NCBI RefSeq assembly: GCF_021391495.1
Contig: NZ_CP090063.1
Span: 3,472,001-3,536,000, forward strand
Source of the DNA: Amycolatopsis acidiphila
GTDB lineage: Bacteria; Actinomycetota; Actinomycetes; Mycobacteriales; Pseudonocardiaceae
Length of the DNA stretch: 64,000 nt
Reading direction: 5' to 3'
This document shows, piece after piece, positions 1 through 8,791 of the stretch; the first letter of the stretch is position 1; each line of letters begins with the position of its first letter. A program made the translations under genes and the position numbers. Under the pieces are notes generated by a model. The model searched no databases and had not been told where the DNA came from. It worked only from the letters and a program-made list of their open reading frames with translations.

Positions 1-232
1 GGTCGCCCACCTCTTCGGCCACCGTGCGGATCGCCTCGGCGCGCTCGGCCAGGGTCTGCGACGACGGTTCGCCCGTCGAGCCGCCGATCGAGATGCCGTG
101 CGAGCCGTTCGCCAGCTGCCAGCGCACCATCGCCCGCAGCGAGTCGTGGTCGACGACGCCTTCGCCGGTGAAGGGGGTGAACAGCGGTGCGATCGCGCCG
201 CGGATCCGTGCTGGGTCGGTGCGGTACTTCAT
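1..232 (-). CDS. Dihydrodipicolinate synthase/N-acetylneuraminate lyase family protein (partial)
   Basis: Only the N-terminal 77 or so residues are present; the gene runs off the left edge of the window. The start ATG is at 232. The peptide begins MKYRTDPARIRGAIAPLFTPF and contains the family's GGSTGEPSSQT segment, the phosphate/carboxylate-binding region of the TIM barrel. Family members are Schiff-base lyases or aldolases for 2-oxo acids. It lies 30 bases downstream of the FAH-RraA fusion gene on the same strand, so the two are probably one operon. Its partner suggests cleavage of a 2-oxo acid from a catabolic pathway rather than lysine synthesis, but that is inference. The Schiff-base lysine lies outside the window. 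Confidence 0.85.
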   Translation of the reverse strand, partial: MKYRTDPARIRGAIAPLFTPFTGEGVVDHDSLRAMVRWQLANGSHGISIGGSTGEPSSQTLAERAEAIRTVAEEVGD

Positions 233-262
233 CGTGGTCCTCTCGTCGCGTGCTGAGGAGAC

Positions 263-1705
263 TCAGCGCTGCGCGCGCCAGGTCTCGAACCGCTGCCGCC
301 AGTCCGGATCGAGCGGGTACAGCCCGGCGACGGACTCCCCACGGCCCACCATCTCGGCGATGAAGGTCTCTTCCTGCTCCTGGGCCTCGGCGGCGGTCAG
401 CACCTCCTCGACCAGACCGGGCGGGATCACCAGCGCGCCGTCGTCGTCGGCCACGATCACGTCGCCTGGCTGGATCGTGGCACCACCACAGCTGATCGTG
501 GTGTCGGTCTCCCACGGCACGTGCCGCCTGCCGAGCACCGCGGGGTGCCGCCCGGCGCAGTACACCGGCAGGCCGAGTCCGGCGAGCGGGCCGGCGTCGC
601 GCACGGCTCCGTCGGTGATGATGCCCGCGGCGCCCCGGACCTTCGCCCGCAGCGCGAGGATGTCGCCGACGGTGCCCGCGGTGGCGTCGCCGCGGGCCTC
701 CATCACCAGCACGTCACCGGGGCCGACCGAGTCGACCGCGCGTTTCTGTGCGTTGAACCCGCCGCCGTGACCGGCGAAAAGATCCTTGCGGTACGGGACA
801 TAGCGCAGCGTCCGGGCGGTTCCGGCGAGCCGGGTGCCGGGGACGAGCGGGGCGACACCGTCGATCGACACGTCGTCGTACCCGCGCCTGCGCAGCTGCA
901 CCGACAGGGTCGCCACCGCGACGCGGCCGAGGCGTTCGCGCAGCTCGTCGGTGAGCACCGGAGCGGCAGGCGGCGTGCCCCACGCTTCGGCTCGCTGGGC
1001 GTCGTCCACCTCGGGCGGGTTACCCCAGTTCGCCAAGGCCGGTCCCGCCACGACTTCGGTCGTGAGCCGGCCGGAGGTGACGGTGTGCTCGTCGAGCGCG
1101 AAGACCTCCACCTCGATCCGCTGACCGGGCTCGGCGACCGAGGCGCCCGCCGGCGTACCCGTGAGCACGACGTCGCCGGGTTCCAGGGTCATCAGGCGCG
1201 AGAGGTCGGCCAGCATCAGCGCGAACGGGAACAGCATCCCCGCGCTGCTGTCGTCCTGCACGAGCACACCGTCGAGCCAGGTGCGCACCCCGATGCGGGC
1301 CGGGTCGAGCCGTTCGGCGGGGATCAGTTCCGGGCCCAGCGGCGTGTAGCCGTCACCGCCCTTGGAGCGCACGTTCGAGCCCTTGTCGGCGTAGCGCAGA
1401 TCGTGCAGCCCCAGGTCGTTGCCGGCGGTCACCCAGCCGACGTGTGACCAGGCGTCGCCGGGGGAGACCCGGCGTGCGGCCTTGCCGAGCACGAGTGCGA
1501 TCTCCCCTTCGAAGCCGAGCAGTTCGGTGGCCTCGGGGCGCTCCACGGTGCCCGGGCCGGTCACCGACGAGCTGGTCTTGAGGAAGTACGAGGGATGGCT
1601 CGAGATCCGTCCGCGCTGGGCCGCCCGCGAGGTGTAGCTCAGGTGGACCGCGATCACCTTGCCCGGACGGCTACCGAGGAGCCGGGTTACCGGGTCGACG
1701 CTCAC
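263..1705 (-). CDS. Fusion of a fumarylacetoacetate hydrolase-family domain and an RraA-family domain
   Basis: 480 residues in two enzyme domains. Residues about 1-235 are an FAH-family domain (hydrolase, isomerase or decarboxylase of 2-oxo/2-hydroxy acids), with the acidic segment EGEIALVLG near residue 68, GNDLGLHD, and the late motif GDVVLTGTPAG. Residues about 250-455 are an RraA-type domain, with LVMEARGD and GIITDGAVRDAGPLAGLGLPV. RraA-fold proteins in catabolic operons usually act as aldolases or decarboxylases of 4-carboxy-4-hydroxy-2-oxo acids, not as RNase E regulators. The fusion therefore suggests two consecutive steps of a meta-cleavage-like lower pathway, followed by the DHDPS-family lyase downstream. 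The start ATG at 1705 fits the N-terminus of FAH proteins. The substrate is unknown. Confidence 0.88.
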   Translation of the reverse strand: MSVDPVTRLLGSRPGKVIAVHLSYTSRAAQRGRISSHPSYFLKTSSSVTGPGTVERPEATELLGFEGEIALVLGKAARRVSPGDAWSHVGWVTAGNDLGLHDLRYADKGSNVRSKGGDGYTPLGPELIPAERLDPARIGVRTWLDGVLVQDDSSAGMLFPFALMLADLSRLMTLEPGDVVLTGTPAGASVAEPGQRIEVEVFALDEHTVTSGRLTTEVVAGPALANWGNPPEVDDAQRAEAWGTPPAAPVLTDELRERLGRVAVATLSVQLRRRGYDDVSIDGVAPLVPGTRLAGTARTLRYVPYRKDLFAGHGGGFNAQKRAVDSVGPGDVLVMEARGDATAGTVGDILALRAKVRGAAGIITDGAVRDAGPLAGLGLPVYCAGRHPAVLGRRHVPWETDTTISCGGATIQPGDVIVADDDGALVIPPGLVEEVLTAAEAQEQEETFIAEMVGRGESVAGLYPLDPDWRQRFETWRAQR

Positions 1706-1717
1706 TGCTGCCTCCTC

Positions 1718-1746
1718 TACGACATCCTCGACGATGTCGTATACGA
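1718..1746. promoter_or_regulatory. Nested palindromic operator upstream of the FAH-RraA operon
   Basis: Two overlapping perfect palindromes sit 13-41 bases upstream of the FAH-RraA start. TACGACATC (1718-1726) and GATGTCGTA (1733-1741) pair around a 6-base spacer, and TCGTATACGA (1737-1746) is itself palindromic. GTATAC-centred sites are typical of GntR-family operators (family knowledge). No GntR gene adjoins this operon in the window; the neighbouring regulator is LysR-type. Confidence 0.5.
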
Positions 1747-1788
1747 TTGCTGGCGATTTTGAAGCGCGTCGCGCCGCCGTGTCAAGGC

Positions 1789-2709
1789 TCAGCCCGCGGT
1801 GGCGGTTTCGGAGCTGTACCGGACGAACGCCTCCGCCCGCCGGGTGAGGCAGGTGCGGCGGGGCCAGCCCAGCACCACCGGCACGTCACGGTCGGGCAGC
1901 TCGGCGATCTCCTTGTGCACCACGCACAATCCCTCGTAGCTGCGGTCGTTCGGCGGCCGCTGCATGATGATCGCGTAGCCGAGGCCACGGCCGACGAGGG
2001 CGCGCGCGGTCTCACCGTTGCGCGCGCGGTAGCGCACTACCGGCGTGATGCCCGCTTCGTGACACAGTCCGAGCGAATGGTCCGGACTGGGTGGTTCCTG
2101 CAGCAGCACCACCGGTTCGTCGGCGAGATCGTGCAGCGCGACCACGGGCTCGTGTGCGAGGCGGTGGTCCGCCGCGAGCATGACGTGCGGGCGCATCCGC
2201 GTCAGCTCCACGACCCGGATCTCGGGGGAGAGCGAGACGTCGTAGAGCATGACCAGGTCCAGCTTTCCCGCCAGCAGGCGCTGTTGGAGGCCGGTCTGGT
2301 CGCCCTCCTCGAAGCCGATCGTGACGCCGGGATGCCGGTTTCCGAAGCCCTGCAGCAACTTCGGCAGCAGGACCGGGGCCAGCCCCATGAAGCAGCCGAC
2401 GGACAGCAGGCCGGACAGTGCGCCGTCCGGGTTGGCCAGCTCGGTCTCCAGCTCGCGCGCCCGCCGCAGCAGTGTGCGCGCGTGCCGCAGCAGCTGCGTG
2501 CCCGAGGCCGTCAGCGTCACGCCGTGTGCCTCGCGCCGCACGCACAACTGGACCTTGAGCGCACGCTCGAGTTCGGTCAGCGCCGGCGAGATGGCCGACG
2601 GCGAGACGCGGAGCCGTTCCGACGCCCGGCTGACGGTGCCCTCCTCGGCGACGGTCACGAGCGCCGCGCAGAGCACGGCCGCCACCACGCCGAGGTGCCA
2701 GTCGTGCAC
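1789..2709 (-). CDS. LysR family transcriptional regulator
   Basis: About 306 residues, the usual LysR length. A winged helix-turn-helix covers roughly residues 20-75 (VAEEGTVSRASERLRVSPSA), and a periplasmic-binding-like effector domain follows (LSVGCFMGLAP, GLGYAIIM). The start is uncertain. GTG at 2709 gives the sequence VHDWHLGVV, and GTG codons a few positions later would also serve. The frame stays open far upstream, but that part overlaps an alcohol-dehydrogenase remnant on the other strand and is not LysR-like. LysR regulators bind aromatic or organic acids and often control the adjacent operon. The FAH-RraA/DHDPS operon downstream on the same strand is a possible target. Confidence 0.85.
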   Translation of the reverse strand: MHDWHLGVVAAVLCAALVTVAEEGTVSRASERLRVSPSAISPALTELERALKVQLCVRREAHGVTLTASGTQLLRHARTLLRRARELETELANPDGALSGLLSVGCFMGLAPVLLPKLLQGFGNRHPGVTIGFEEGDQTGLQQRLLAGKLDLVMLYDVSLSPEIRVVELTRMRPHVMLAADHRLAHEPVVALHDLADEPVVLLQEPPSPDHSLGLCHEAGITPVVRYRARNGETARALVGRGLGYAIIMQRPPNDRSYEGLCVVHKEIAELPDRDVPVVLGWPRRTCLTRRAEAFVRYSSETATAG

Positions 2710-2730
2710 GCCGTTGTAGGTCAGCAGCCG

Positions 2731-3036
2731 GCCGACATCATGCGGCTCGCGGCGAAGCGGGGGCGCGTCGTGGTCACGAACATCCACCCGGCGGACGAGA
2801 TCGACGTGCGGCTGAGCATGAACGACCTCATCCAGCTGGAGAAGCGGATCGTCGGCGCGATCTTCGGCTCGGTCAACTCGCGGCGGGACATCCCCGCACT
2901 GATCCAGGCCTACCAGGACGGCACCCTGGACCTGGAGGGCATGATCACCCGGGAGTACCCGCTGGACGAGGTCAACCAGGGCTACCACGACCTGCGGGCG
3001 GCTACGAACATCCGCGGCGTGCTGCGGATGTCCTGA
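2731..3036 (+). pseudogene. 3' remnant of a zinc-dependent (NDMA/mycofactocin-type) alcohol dehydrogenase
   Basis: About 100 codons, read in frame to the TGA at 3034, match the C-terminal end of medium-chain alcohol dehydrogenases. Visible pieces are KRGRVVVTNIHP, LMEKQ-like LIQLEKRIVGAIFGSVN, ADIP-like RRDIPALIQ and the terminal NIRGVLRM. The catalytic and zinc-binding N-terminal two thirds are absent. Homology stops abruptly near 2731, where LysR-related sequence on the other strand takes over. This looks like a recombination or deletion scar. The fragment most resembles the nicotinoprotein alcohol dehydrogenases linked to mycofactocin; that is from memory of the family, not a search. Confidence 0.7.
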
Positions 3037-3203
3037 GCAGGCTCCGAGTGGCCCGGACGAAATGCCACCGGCCGTGCAGGGATAACGAAAAGCGCGGGAT
3101 GCGGTTGACCGGTAACATCTTCGGCCATTCTCGCGACATCCAGACGGAACTGCCGCTCCAGACCCGGGCGGCGTCGCGTGCAGCGGACGAGCCGGGGTGT
3201 GCC

Positions 3204-3809
3204 ATGAGTGGTGAGGATCGCGAGCCGCCGTCGGTCGACGAGTCGCTGGTGACGGCGGCTCTCGCCGGACTTCCGGGCGCCACCGGGGAACTGCTGCGCC
3301 GGCTCGCGCCTTTGGTGATGCGGCACTGCAAGCGGAAGGTGCTGCCCGGCGAACGCTGGCGGATCGACGCGGAAGACCTGGCGCAGGAGGTCGTCCTGGC
3401 CGCTCTCGCGGCATTGCCGCGCTACCACTATCCCGCCGGTGCCTTCCTCGCCTACACCTTCGCCATCGCGAACCGGAAACTCGCCGAAACCCGCCGGAGG
3501 CACCGCAACCGCGGGGTCACGCCGGTCGGGGAGTTCAGCGATGAGAGCCGGCCGCTGGCCGTCACCTGGGCGGACCCGTGGGCGGAGGTCGAGCGCGCGG
3601 ACGTGCGCCGCCGGCTCACGGCGCTCCTGGCCACCCTGCCGCCGCGCACCCGGCAGATCCTCCGGTTGCGCGTGGTGGACGGGCTCTCGGCGCGGGAGAC
3701 CGCCGAGGTCCTGGGCATGTCGAGCGGATCCGTGCGGGTGGTCCAGCACCGCGCGCTGAGCGACCTGCGCCGGCGGGTGCAGGCCGACCACTGGTTCCAG
3801 GTCACCTGA
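3204..3809 (+). CDS. ECF-type sigma factor (sigma-70 regions 2 and 4), SigD/ShbA-like
   Basis: 201 residues from ATG 3204; the frame is open further upstream, but that extension has no sigma-like sequence. Region 2 is seen in DAEDLAQEVVLAALAALPRY, which includes the core-binding and -10 recognition helices. Region 4 is LPPRTRQILRLRVVDGLSARETAEVLGMSSGSVRVVQHRAL, a clear helix-turn-helix for the -35 element. The sequence between them (FLAYTFAIANRKLAETRRRHRNR) resembles the actinobacterial SigD/ShbA group, which controls growth-related genes, but the subgroup call is tentative. No anti-sigma gene is adjacent, so its control is not apparent. Confidence 0.85.
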   Translation: MSGEDREPPSVDESLVTAALAGLPGATGELLRRLAPLVMRHCKRKVLPGERWRIDAEDLAQEVVLAALAALPRYHYPAGAFLAYTFAIANRKLAETRRRHRNRGVTPVGEFSDESRPLAVTWADPWAEVERADVRRRLTALLATLPPRTRQILRLRVVDGLSARETAEVLGMSSGSVRVVQHRALSDLRRRVQADHWFQVT

Positions 3810-3885
3810 TCCCCACCTCGCGAAAAGCGCCACATCGGTCCCGCTGCGGCGTTTCGCCCGCCGGCAGCTGGGTATCGCGAAGGCC

Positions 3886-4395
3886 GTGGAGCTGTGGGAT
3901 GCCTTGACTTCGCGTCGTAACGTGCGCACCTATGACGACCGGCCGATTCCGGGGGACGATCTCGACCGGATCCTGGACGCGGCCCGGCGTGCGCCGTCGT
4001 CGCGGAACACCCAGCCGTGGGACTTCGTGGTGGTCACCGAACGGGACCGGCTGCGGCGGCTGGCGCAGGTGTGGCAGGGCGCCGGGCACGTGGCGACCTC
4101 CGCGGCGACCGTCGCGCTGGTCGGGCCGGTGACACCGGGCGAGGGTGAGCGGGTCGAGTACGACCTGGGCCAGGCGACGATGTGCTTGATGCTGGCCGCG
4201 ACGGATCTGGGCGTCGGCAGCGCCCACGCCGCGGTGGGGGACCAGGCGCTCGCCCGTGAGCTGCTCGGATTGCCGCAGGACCGGTACTGCGCCTATCTGG
4301 TCGCGCTGGGCTACCCGGCCGACCGCCCGCTGAAGCCGATCCGCCACCCCAACCGGCGGCCCTTCGACGAGGTCGTGCACCGGGAGCAGTGGTAG
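3886..4395 (+). CDS. Nitroreductase family protein
   Basis: 169 residues from a GTG start at 3886. The FMN-binding N-terminal signature is present (SRRNVRTYDDRPI, then ARRAPSSRNTQPWDFVVV), as are the late segments DLGQATMCLMLAATDLGVGSAHA and LVALGYPAD. This is a compact member of the NAD(P)H-dependent FMN nitroreductase fold, which reduces nitro groups, quinones or enoyl-type substrates as a dimer. It ends 27 bases from the convergent permease gene. It probably has its own promoter downstream of the sigma gene, from which it is separated by 76 bases. Confidence 0.88.
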   Translation: MELWDALTSRRNVRTYDDRPIPGDDLDRILDAARRAPSSRNTQPWDFVVVTERDRLRRLAQVWQGAGHVATSAATVALVGPVTPGEGERVEYDLGQATMCLMLAATDLGVGSAHAAVGDQALARELLGLPQDRYCAYLVALGYPADRPLKPIRHPNRRPFDEVVHREQW

Positions 4396-4422
4396 CGGGA
4401 ACCCACGCTCCGTCGCGATGCG

Positions 4423-5715
4423 TCAGGCGAGCACGAAGTAGCGTAGCCACAGGTAGGGCGCGGCCAGCAGCACGGTGACGAGGGTGACGATGCTGCCCTT
4501 GCGGGTGAATTCCCAGAACGAGATGGGATGCCCTGCCCGCAGGGCGATGCCGAGCACCACGACGTTCGCGCTCGCGCCGATGGCGGTGAGGTTCCCGCCG
4601 AAGTCCGCGCCGAGCCCGAGGGACCACCACAGCGCCTGGCCGTGGGTCTGGTCCGGCAGGTCGGCGACGAGCCCGGCGACGAGCGGGCTCATCGTCGCGA
4701 CGTAGGGGATGTTGTCGATCACGCCGGAGGCCAGGGCGGACACGACCAGGATGAGCATCGTCGCGACGAGGGCGTTGCCGCCGGTGGCGTCGGCCGCGAG
4801 GTGGGCGAGGTGGTCGATCACGCCGGTGCGGATGAGGGCGCCGATCATCACGAACAGCCCGGCGAAGAACAGCAATGTCTCCCATTCGACCCCGGCGAGG
4901 TATTCGCTGGGCCGGGTGCCGGAGATCAGGACGAGCAGGCCGGCGCCGACGAGTGCGACGACCGAGGGTTCGAGGTGGAACACCGAGTGCCCGACGAAGC
5001 CGGTGAACACCGCGGCCAGCACGGCGCCGCTCTTGAGGAGCAGCGTCCGGTCGCGGATCGCTTCGCGTTCGTTGAGGGCCATGATCTCGGCGGCGCGGGC
5101 GGGGTCGGTGGTGAACGAGCCGCGGAACAGCCACGGCAGCAGCAGTGCGAGCGCGGCGATCTCGAGGACGACGATCGGGGCGAGGTTGGTGAGGAAGTCG
5201 TCGAAGCTCAGCCCGGCGCGGCTGGCGATGATGATGTTCGGTGGGTCGCCGATGAGCGTGGCGGTGCCGCCGATGTTGGAGGCGAAGACCTCCGCGATGA
5301 GGAACGCGACGGGGCTGGTGTCGAGCCGGTCGCACACGAGCAGCGTGACCGGGGCGACGAGCAGCACGGTGGTGACGTTGTCGAGGAACGCCGACGCGAC
5401 GGCGGTGATCAGCACGAGCAGGAGCAGCACCCGCAGTGGCGAGCCCTTGGCGCGCTTGGCGGCCCAGATGGCGGTGTACTCGAACACGCCGGTCCGGCGC
5501 AGGATGCCGACGATGATCATCATGCCGAGCAGCAGGAAGATGACGTCCCAGTCGATCCCGGTGTCGCGGGAGTAGAAGGCCTCGTCCGGTCCCACGATGC
5601 CGATCACCAGGATCACGCCCGCGCCGGCGAGCGCGGCGACCATCTTGGGGATCTTCTCGGTGGCGATGAGCGCGTAGGCCACCACGAACACGGCGATCGC
5701 GATCGCCGCGCTCAC
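4423..5715 (-). CDS. Ion transporter of the ArsB/NhaD (SLC13-like) superfamily
   Basis: 430 residues, almost entirely hydrophobic, with about 11-12 predicted membrane spans in two repeated halves. Each half carries a matching re-entrant motif: [15 protein letters not shown] with [17 protein letters not shown] in the first, and [16 protein letters not shown] with [16 protein letters not shown] in the second. These are hallmarks of the IT superfamily (ArsB arsenite efflux, NhaD Na+/H+ antiport, dicarboxylate permeases). No arsenate reductase or ArsR gene is near. Linkage to a CBS protein and a CLC channel favours cation or anion homeostasis. It is probably translated together with the CBS gene, 13 bases upstream. 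Confidence 0.85.
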   Translation of the reverse strand: MSAAIAIAVFVVAYALIATEKIPKMVAALAGAGVILVIGIVGPDEAFYSRDTGIDWDVIFLLLGMMIIVGILRRTGVFEYTAIWAAKRAKGSPLRVLLLLVLITAVASAFLDNVTTVLLVAPVTLLVCDRLDTSPVAFLIAEVFASNIGGTATLIGDPPNIIIASRAGLSFDDFLTNLAPIVVLEIAALALLLPWLFRGSFTTDPARAAEIMALNEREAIRDRTLLLKSGAVLAAVFTGFVGHSVFHLEPSVVALVGAGLLVLISGTRPSEYLAGVEWETLLFFAGLFVMIGALIRTGVIDHLAHLAADATGGNALVATMLILVVSALASGVIDNIPYVATMSPLVAGLVADLPDQTHGQALWWSLGLGADFGGNLTAIGASANVVVLGIALRAGHPISFWEFTRKGSIVTLVTVLLAAPYLWLRYFVLA

Positions 5716-5728
5716 CGGGGCGCTCCGG

Positions 5729-6169
5729 TCAGCGCAGGGCGTGCTCCAGCAGCCGGGGCGCGGTGATCACCCCGATGAGCTCGCCGGACTCGAGGACGGC
5801 GACCAGCGGGCAGTGCAACCGGGCCATCATCGCCGCGACTTCGACGACAGTGTCGTCGCCCTGGACCACCGGCAGCTCCGGCGGGTGCTCGGGCAGCAGC
5901 TCCCGGACCGTGCGGCCGGCGAGCTTGTCCGCGATCCGGTCCGAGGCCGACTCCGACAGCACACCGGCCAATGACGGGTCGTCCTGGATGTAGCGCGGGA
6001 CCAGGAACGCCACGACCGACGCCGCGGGCAGGATGGCGTGCGGGCAGCCCGGCCCCTTGGTCACCACCAGCCCCGGCAGCCGGTGCTCCGCCAGCAGCCG
6101 GGTGGCGGCCAGCGCGTCCGAGTCGATGTCGACGCCCGGGAACTCCTCGGCCATCTGCTTCGCGTGCAT
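5729..6169 (-). CDS. CBS-domain protein
   Basis: 146 residues containing a pair of CBS motifs. The first is near residues 10-60 ([20 protein letters not shown]), and the second is near residues 80-145 ([44 protein letters not shown]). CBS pairs bind adenosyl nucleotides and usually gate a partner enzyme or transporter. Here the partner is likely the ArsB/NhaD-like permease just downstream, 13 bases away on the same strand. There is no membrane segment, so it should be cytoplasmic. The assignment to the fold is firm; the regulatory role is inferred from linkage. Confidence 0.85.
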   Translation of the reverse strand: MHAKQMAEEFPGVDIDSDALAATRLLAEHRLPGLVVTKGPGCPHAILPAASVVAFLVPRYIQDDPSLAGVLSESASDRIADKLAGRTVRELLPEHPPELPVVQGDDTVVEVAAMMARLHCPLVAVLESGELIGVITAPRLLEHALR

Positions 6170-6460
6170 GGGACCAGGGTATTGCCCGGGCCCCTGGTGC
6201 CGCCGCGAGTCCGGTCGACGACACGCTCAGCGCCGACACCACGCCGAACGCGAGAACGAGTACCACGGGCGAACTCCAGGGTCTTCGAAGATCCCGCTCC
6301 CGGTGGAACGGGCCGCCGACCAGACTTCCCGGCACTCCGTCCGTAAAGATGCCGCAAAAGGATGCGCAGCGCAAACCGGCGACGGACGCGCGGGCGGGGG
6401 TTCGTGCGCGGCGCCGCGTCCGTCCACGACGGACAGAACAGGTGCGGGGCCAGCCCGAGA

Positions 6461-8236
6461 TCACGACGGCTTCGTCGCCGGGTGCAGGGCCGCGAGGATG
6501 GCTTGGTGGGTGATCCAGCCGGTGAGGTTGCCTGTTTTCTGGTCGAGTACGGGTAGGCCGGTTCCGGTGGCTTGGGTGAGGGCGTCGAGGGCGTCGGTGA
6601 GGTTGGACTCTTCGGTGACCAGTGGTGGTAGTTCGGCGAGGTTGCCGACGGTTTCGTCGCGTTCGTCGGTGAGTGCTTCGGCGACGGCGCGTGCGGTGAT
6701 GCAGCCGCGGTATTGCCCGTCGGAGCCGATCACGGGCAGGATGCCGTGTCCGGAGAGGGCGAGTGCGCGGGCGGCGGGGCGTAGTGCGGTGTCCTCGGTC
6801 AGCGCGTCGGGCAGTGGTTCGAGCACCTGGGCGACGGTGGTGCGGGCGAGGCGGCGGGTTTCGGGGTGTTTGTCGATGTTCACGCCGCGGCGTCGTAGTT
6901 TGAGGGTGTAGATGGTGTCCTCGCCGAGCAGGGTCTTGCTGGTGAGGGTGGCGATGACGATCGCGGTCATCAGCGGCAGGATGATGGTGTACTGGCCGGT
7001 GAGCTCGAACAGGATGATGACGGCGGTGATCGGCGCCCGGGCGGCGCCGGCGAATGCGGCGCCCATGCCGATGAGCCCGTAGACGCCGGGGGAGGCGGTC
7101 AGGTCGGGTAGCCAGGTGTGCACGGCGATGCCGAACGCGGTGCCGCCCATCGCGCCGATGAACAGCGAGGGCGCGAATACTCCACCGGAGCCGCCGATGC
7201 CGATGGTGAGGCTGGTCGCGACTATCTTCCCGATGAGCAGGAGGAGCAGGAACCCGAAGACGTACTTGCCCTGCACGGCGTTCTGCAGCACCGGGTAGCC
7301 CACGCCGTACATTTCGGGCAGCAGCAGGAGCAGCCCGCCCAGGATGATGCCGCCGACCGCGGGGCGCAGCCATTCCGGTCCGCGCCAGAGCCAGTCGCAG
7401 GCGTCCTCGATCCAGTACAGGACCTTGGTGAACAGCACGCCGCAGGCGCCGACGACGACGCCGAGCACGATGAACAGCAGGTACTCGACCGGGTTGCGCA
7501 GGGTGAAGGGGGGCAGGGTGAGGAAGGCGACGTCGCCGAAGACCGCCCGGCCGACGACGCTCGCGGTGACGCTGGAGAGCACCACGGCGCCGAAGGATTC
7601 GACCGCGAAGTTGCGCAGGATGAGTTCCATCGCGAAGAACGGGCCTGCCATGGGTGCGTTGAAGGTGGCCGCGATACCGCCGGCGGCTCCGCAGGCGACG
7701 AGGACCCGCAGCCGGCCTTCGGGCAGTGTGAACCAGCGGCCGAAGGTCGAGCCCAGTGCGGAGCCGATCTGGACGATGGGGCCCTCGCGGCCGACCGAGC
7801 CGCCCGAGCCGATCGTCAGGGCGGAGGCGAGCGCCTTGACCACGGTGACCTGCGCGGGGATGCGCCCGCCGCGTTCGGCGACCGCGTACATCACCTCGGG
7901 CACGCCGTGCCCGCGCGCCTCGGGGGCGAACTTGTGGACCAGCGGTCCGTAGATCAGCCCGGCCAGGACCGGCACGATCAGCAGGAACCAGGGGCCCAGT
8001 GCGGGGAACCACGGGTGGGCCTGGCCGCCGGCGCCGGAGTAGTCGGCGTGGCCGGAGAACAGGTGGGTGAACGTGGTGATCAGCCAGCGGAACGCCACCG
8101 CGCCCAGTCCCGCGCCGGCGCCGATCGCGACGGCCAGCACCGCCAGGCCCGTCGAGCTCTCGCGCAGCCACACCCCGGCCGGCTGGCGTGCCGGCACCGG
8201 CACCCGTCCTCGTTCCCCACTCATCCTCAGCGACAT
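6461..8236 (-). CDS. CLC-family chloride channel/exchanger with C-terminal CBS pair
   Basis: About 591 residues from ATG 8236. The CLC selectivity motifs are visible: GHGVPEVMYA (in place of the usual GSGIP), SVGREGPIVQIG with the gating glutamate, and GGSGGVFAPSLF. A cytoplasmic CBS pair follows from about residue 440 (TVAQVLEPLPDALTED, HGILPVIGSDGQYRGCIT, GTGLPVLDQKTGNLTGWIT). The GREGP glutamate is present in both channels and H+/Cl- exchangers, so the mode is undecided. The start is uncertain: ATG 8224 is in frame too. No Shine-Dalgarno sequence is seen, and a CATACT -10 box (8243-8248, minus strand) would put transcription start at about 8236, consistent with a leaderless mRNA. Confidence 0.88.
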   Translation of the reverse strand: MSLRMSGERGRVPVPARQPAGVWLRESSTGLAVLAVAIGAGAGLGAVAFRWLITTFTHLFSGHADYSGAGGQAHPWFPALGPWFLLIVPVLAGLIYGPLVHKFAPEARGHGVPEVMYAVAERGGRIPAQVTVVKALASALTIGSGGSVGREGPIVQIGSALGSTFGRWFTLPEGRLRVLVACGAAGGIAATFNAPMAGPFFAMELILRNFAVESFGAVVLSSVTASVVGRAVFGDVAFLTLPPFTLRNPVEYLLFIVLGVVVGACGVLFTKVLYWIEDACDWLWRGPEWLRPAVGGIILGGLLLLLPEMYGVGYPVLQNAVQGKYVFGFLLLLLIGKIVATSLTIGIGGSGGVFAPSLFIGAMGGTAFGIAVHTWLPDLTASPGVYGLIGMGAAFAGAARAPITAVIILFELTGQYTIILPLMTAIVIATLTSKTLLGEDTIYTLKLRRRGVNIDKHPETRRLARTTVAQVLEPLPDALTEDTALRPAARALALSGHGILPVIGSDGQYRGCITARAVAEALTDERDETVGNLAELPPLVTEESNLTDALDALTQATGTGLPVLDQKTGNLTGWITHQAILAALHPATKPS

Positions 8237-8238
8237 GT

Positions 8239-8255
8239 TTGCAGTATGCAATACT
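8239..8255. promoter_or_regulatory. Nested palindromic operator between the CLC and MarR genes
   Basis: TTGCA-GTA-TGCAA (8239-8251) and AGTAT-GCA-ATACT (8243-8255) are both perfect inverted repeats and overlap each other. They cover the putative CATACT -10 box of the CLC gene and lie 42 bases upstream of the marR-type start. The AT-rich palindrome in the divergent promoter is the expected place for the MarR protein to bind and repress both genes. Confidence 0.6.
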
Positions 8256-8296
8256 TGCCCAGGCTATACGTAGTGAGTGTGAGGTAGAACGGTGCT

Positions 8297-8791
8297 ATGT
8301 CCACCCGCCGTACCGCCGCATCGTCGGCCGCCGACGATGTCGACGCGGTCACCGATGCCGTCCTCACCGCGTCCCGGCTTCTGGTCGCCGTCTCCGCCCG
8401 CTCGATCGCCGCGGTCGACGAGTCCATCACGATCCCGCAGTTCAGGCTGCTGGTCGTGCTGGGCAGCCGGGGGCCGGTCAAGCTCACCGCGCTGGCCGAG
8501 TTCCTCGCCGTGAACCCGTCCACCGCGACCCGGATGGTCGACCGGCTCGTCGCCGCCGAGCTGGTCAGCCGCGAGGCCAACCCCGCGTCCCGCCGCGAAC
8601 TGGTCGTCTCGCTCACCGGGACCGGTGCGGCGGTGGTCCGCGAGGTCACCCAGCGGCGGCGCAAGGAGATCTCCCGGATCGTCGGCCGGATGGCGCCGAC
8701 CACGCGGCGTGGCATGGTCCGGGCACTGGCGGCGTTCACCGACGCCGGCGACGAGCCCGGGATCGCCGACCAGGGCGACCTCTGGCTCTGA
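8297..8791 (+). CDS. MarR family transcriptional regulator
   Basis: 164 residues from ATG 8297. The MarR winged helix is clear: SITIPQFRLLVVLGSRGPVKLTALAEFLAVNPSTATRMVDRLVAAELVSREANPASRRELVVSLTGTG spans residues about 43-112, with the recognition helix in NPSTATRMVDRL and the wing in ASRRELVV. It is divergent from the CLC channel gene with a 60-base spacer that holds a nested palindrome, so it probably represses itself and the channel gene. The ligand is unknown; many MarR proteins respond to phenolic compounds, acids or oxidants. Confidence 0.9.
   Translation: MSTRRTAASSAADDVDAVTDAVLTASRLLVAVSARSIAAVDESITIPQFRLLVVLGSRGPVKLTALAEFLAVNPSTATRMVDRLVAAELVSREANPASRRELVVSLTGTGAAVVREVTQRRRKEISRIVGRMAPTTRRGMVRALAAFTDAGDEPGIADQGDLWL

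Noticed and set aside
4528..5766. Long plus-strand open frame (412 codons) opposite the ArsB/NhaD-like permease
   Set aside because: It is rich in Asp, Glu, Gly and Arg with no family motif, mirrors the GC-biased codons of the permease on the other strand, and has no ribosome site. It is an antisense artefact, like the many others opposite genes here.
7118..8287. Plus-strand open frame of 389 codons opposite the CLC gene
   Set aside because: The low-complexity charged sequence is typical of the shadow frame of a membrane-protein gene; the opposite strand carries clear CLC and CBS motifs.
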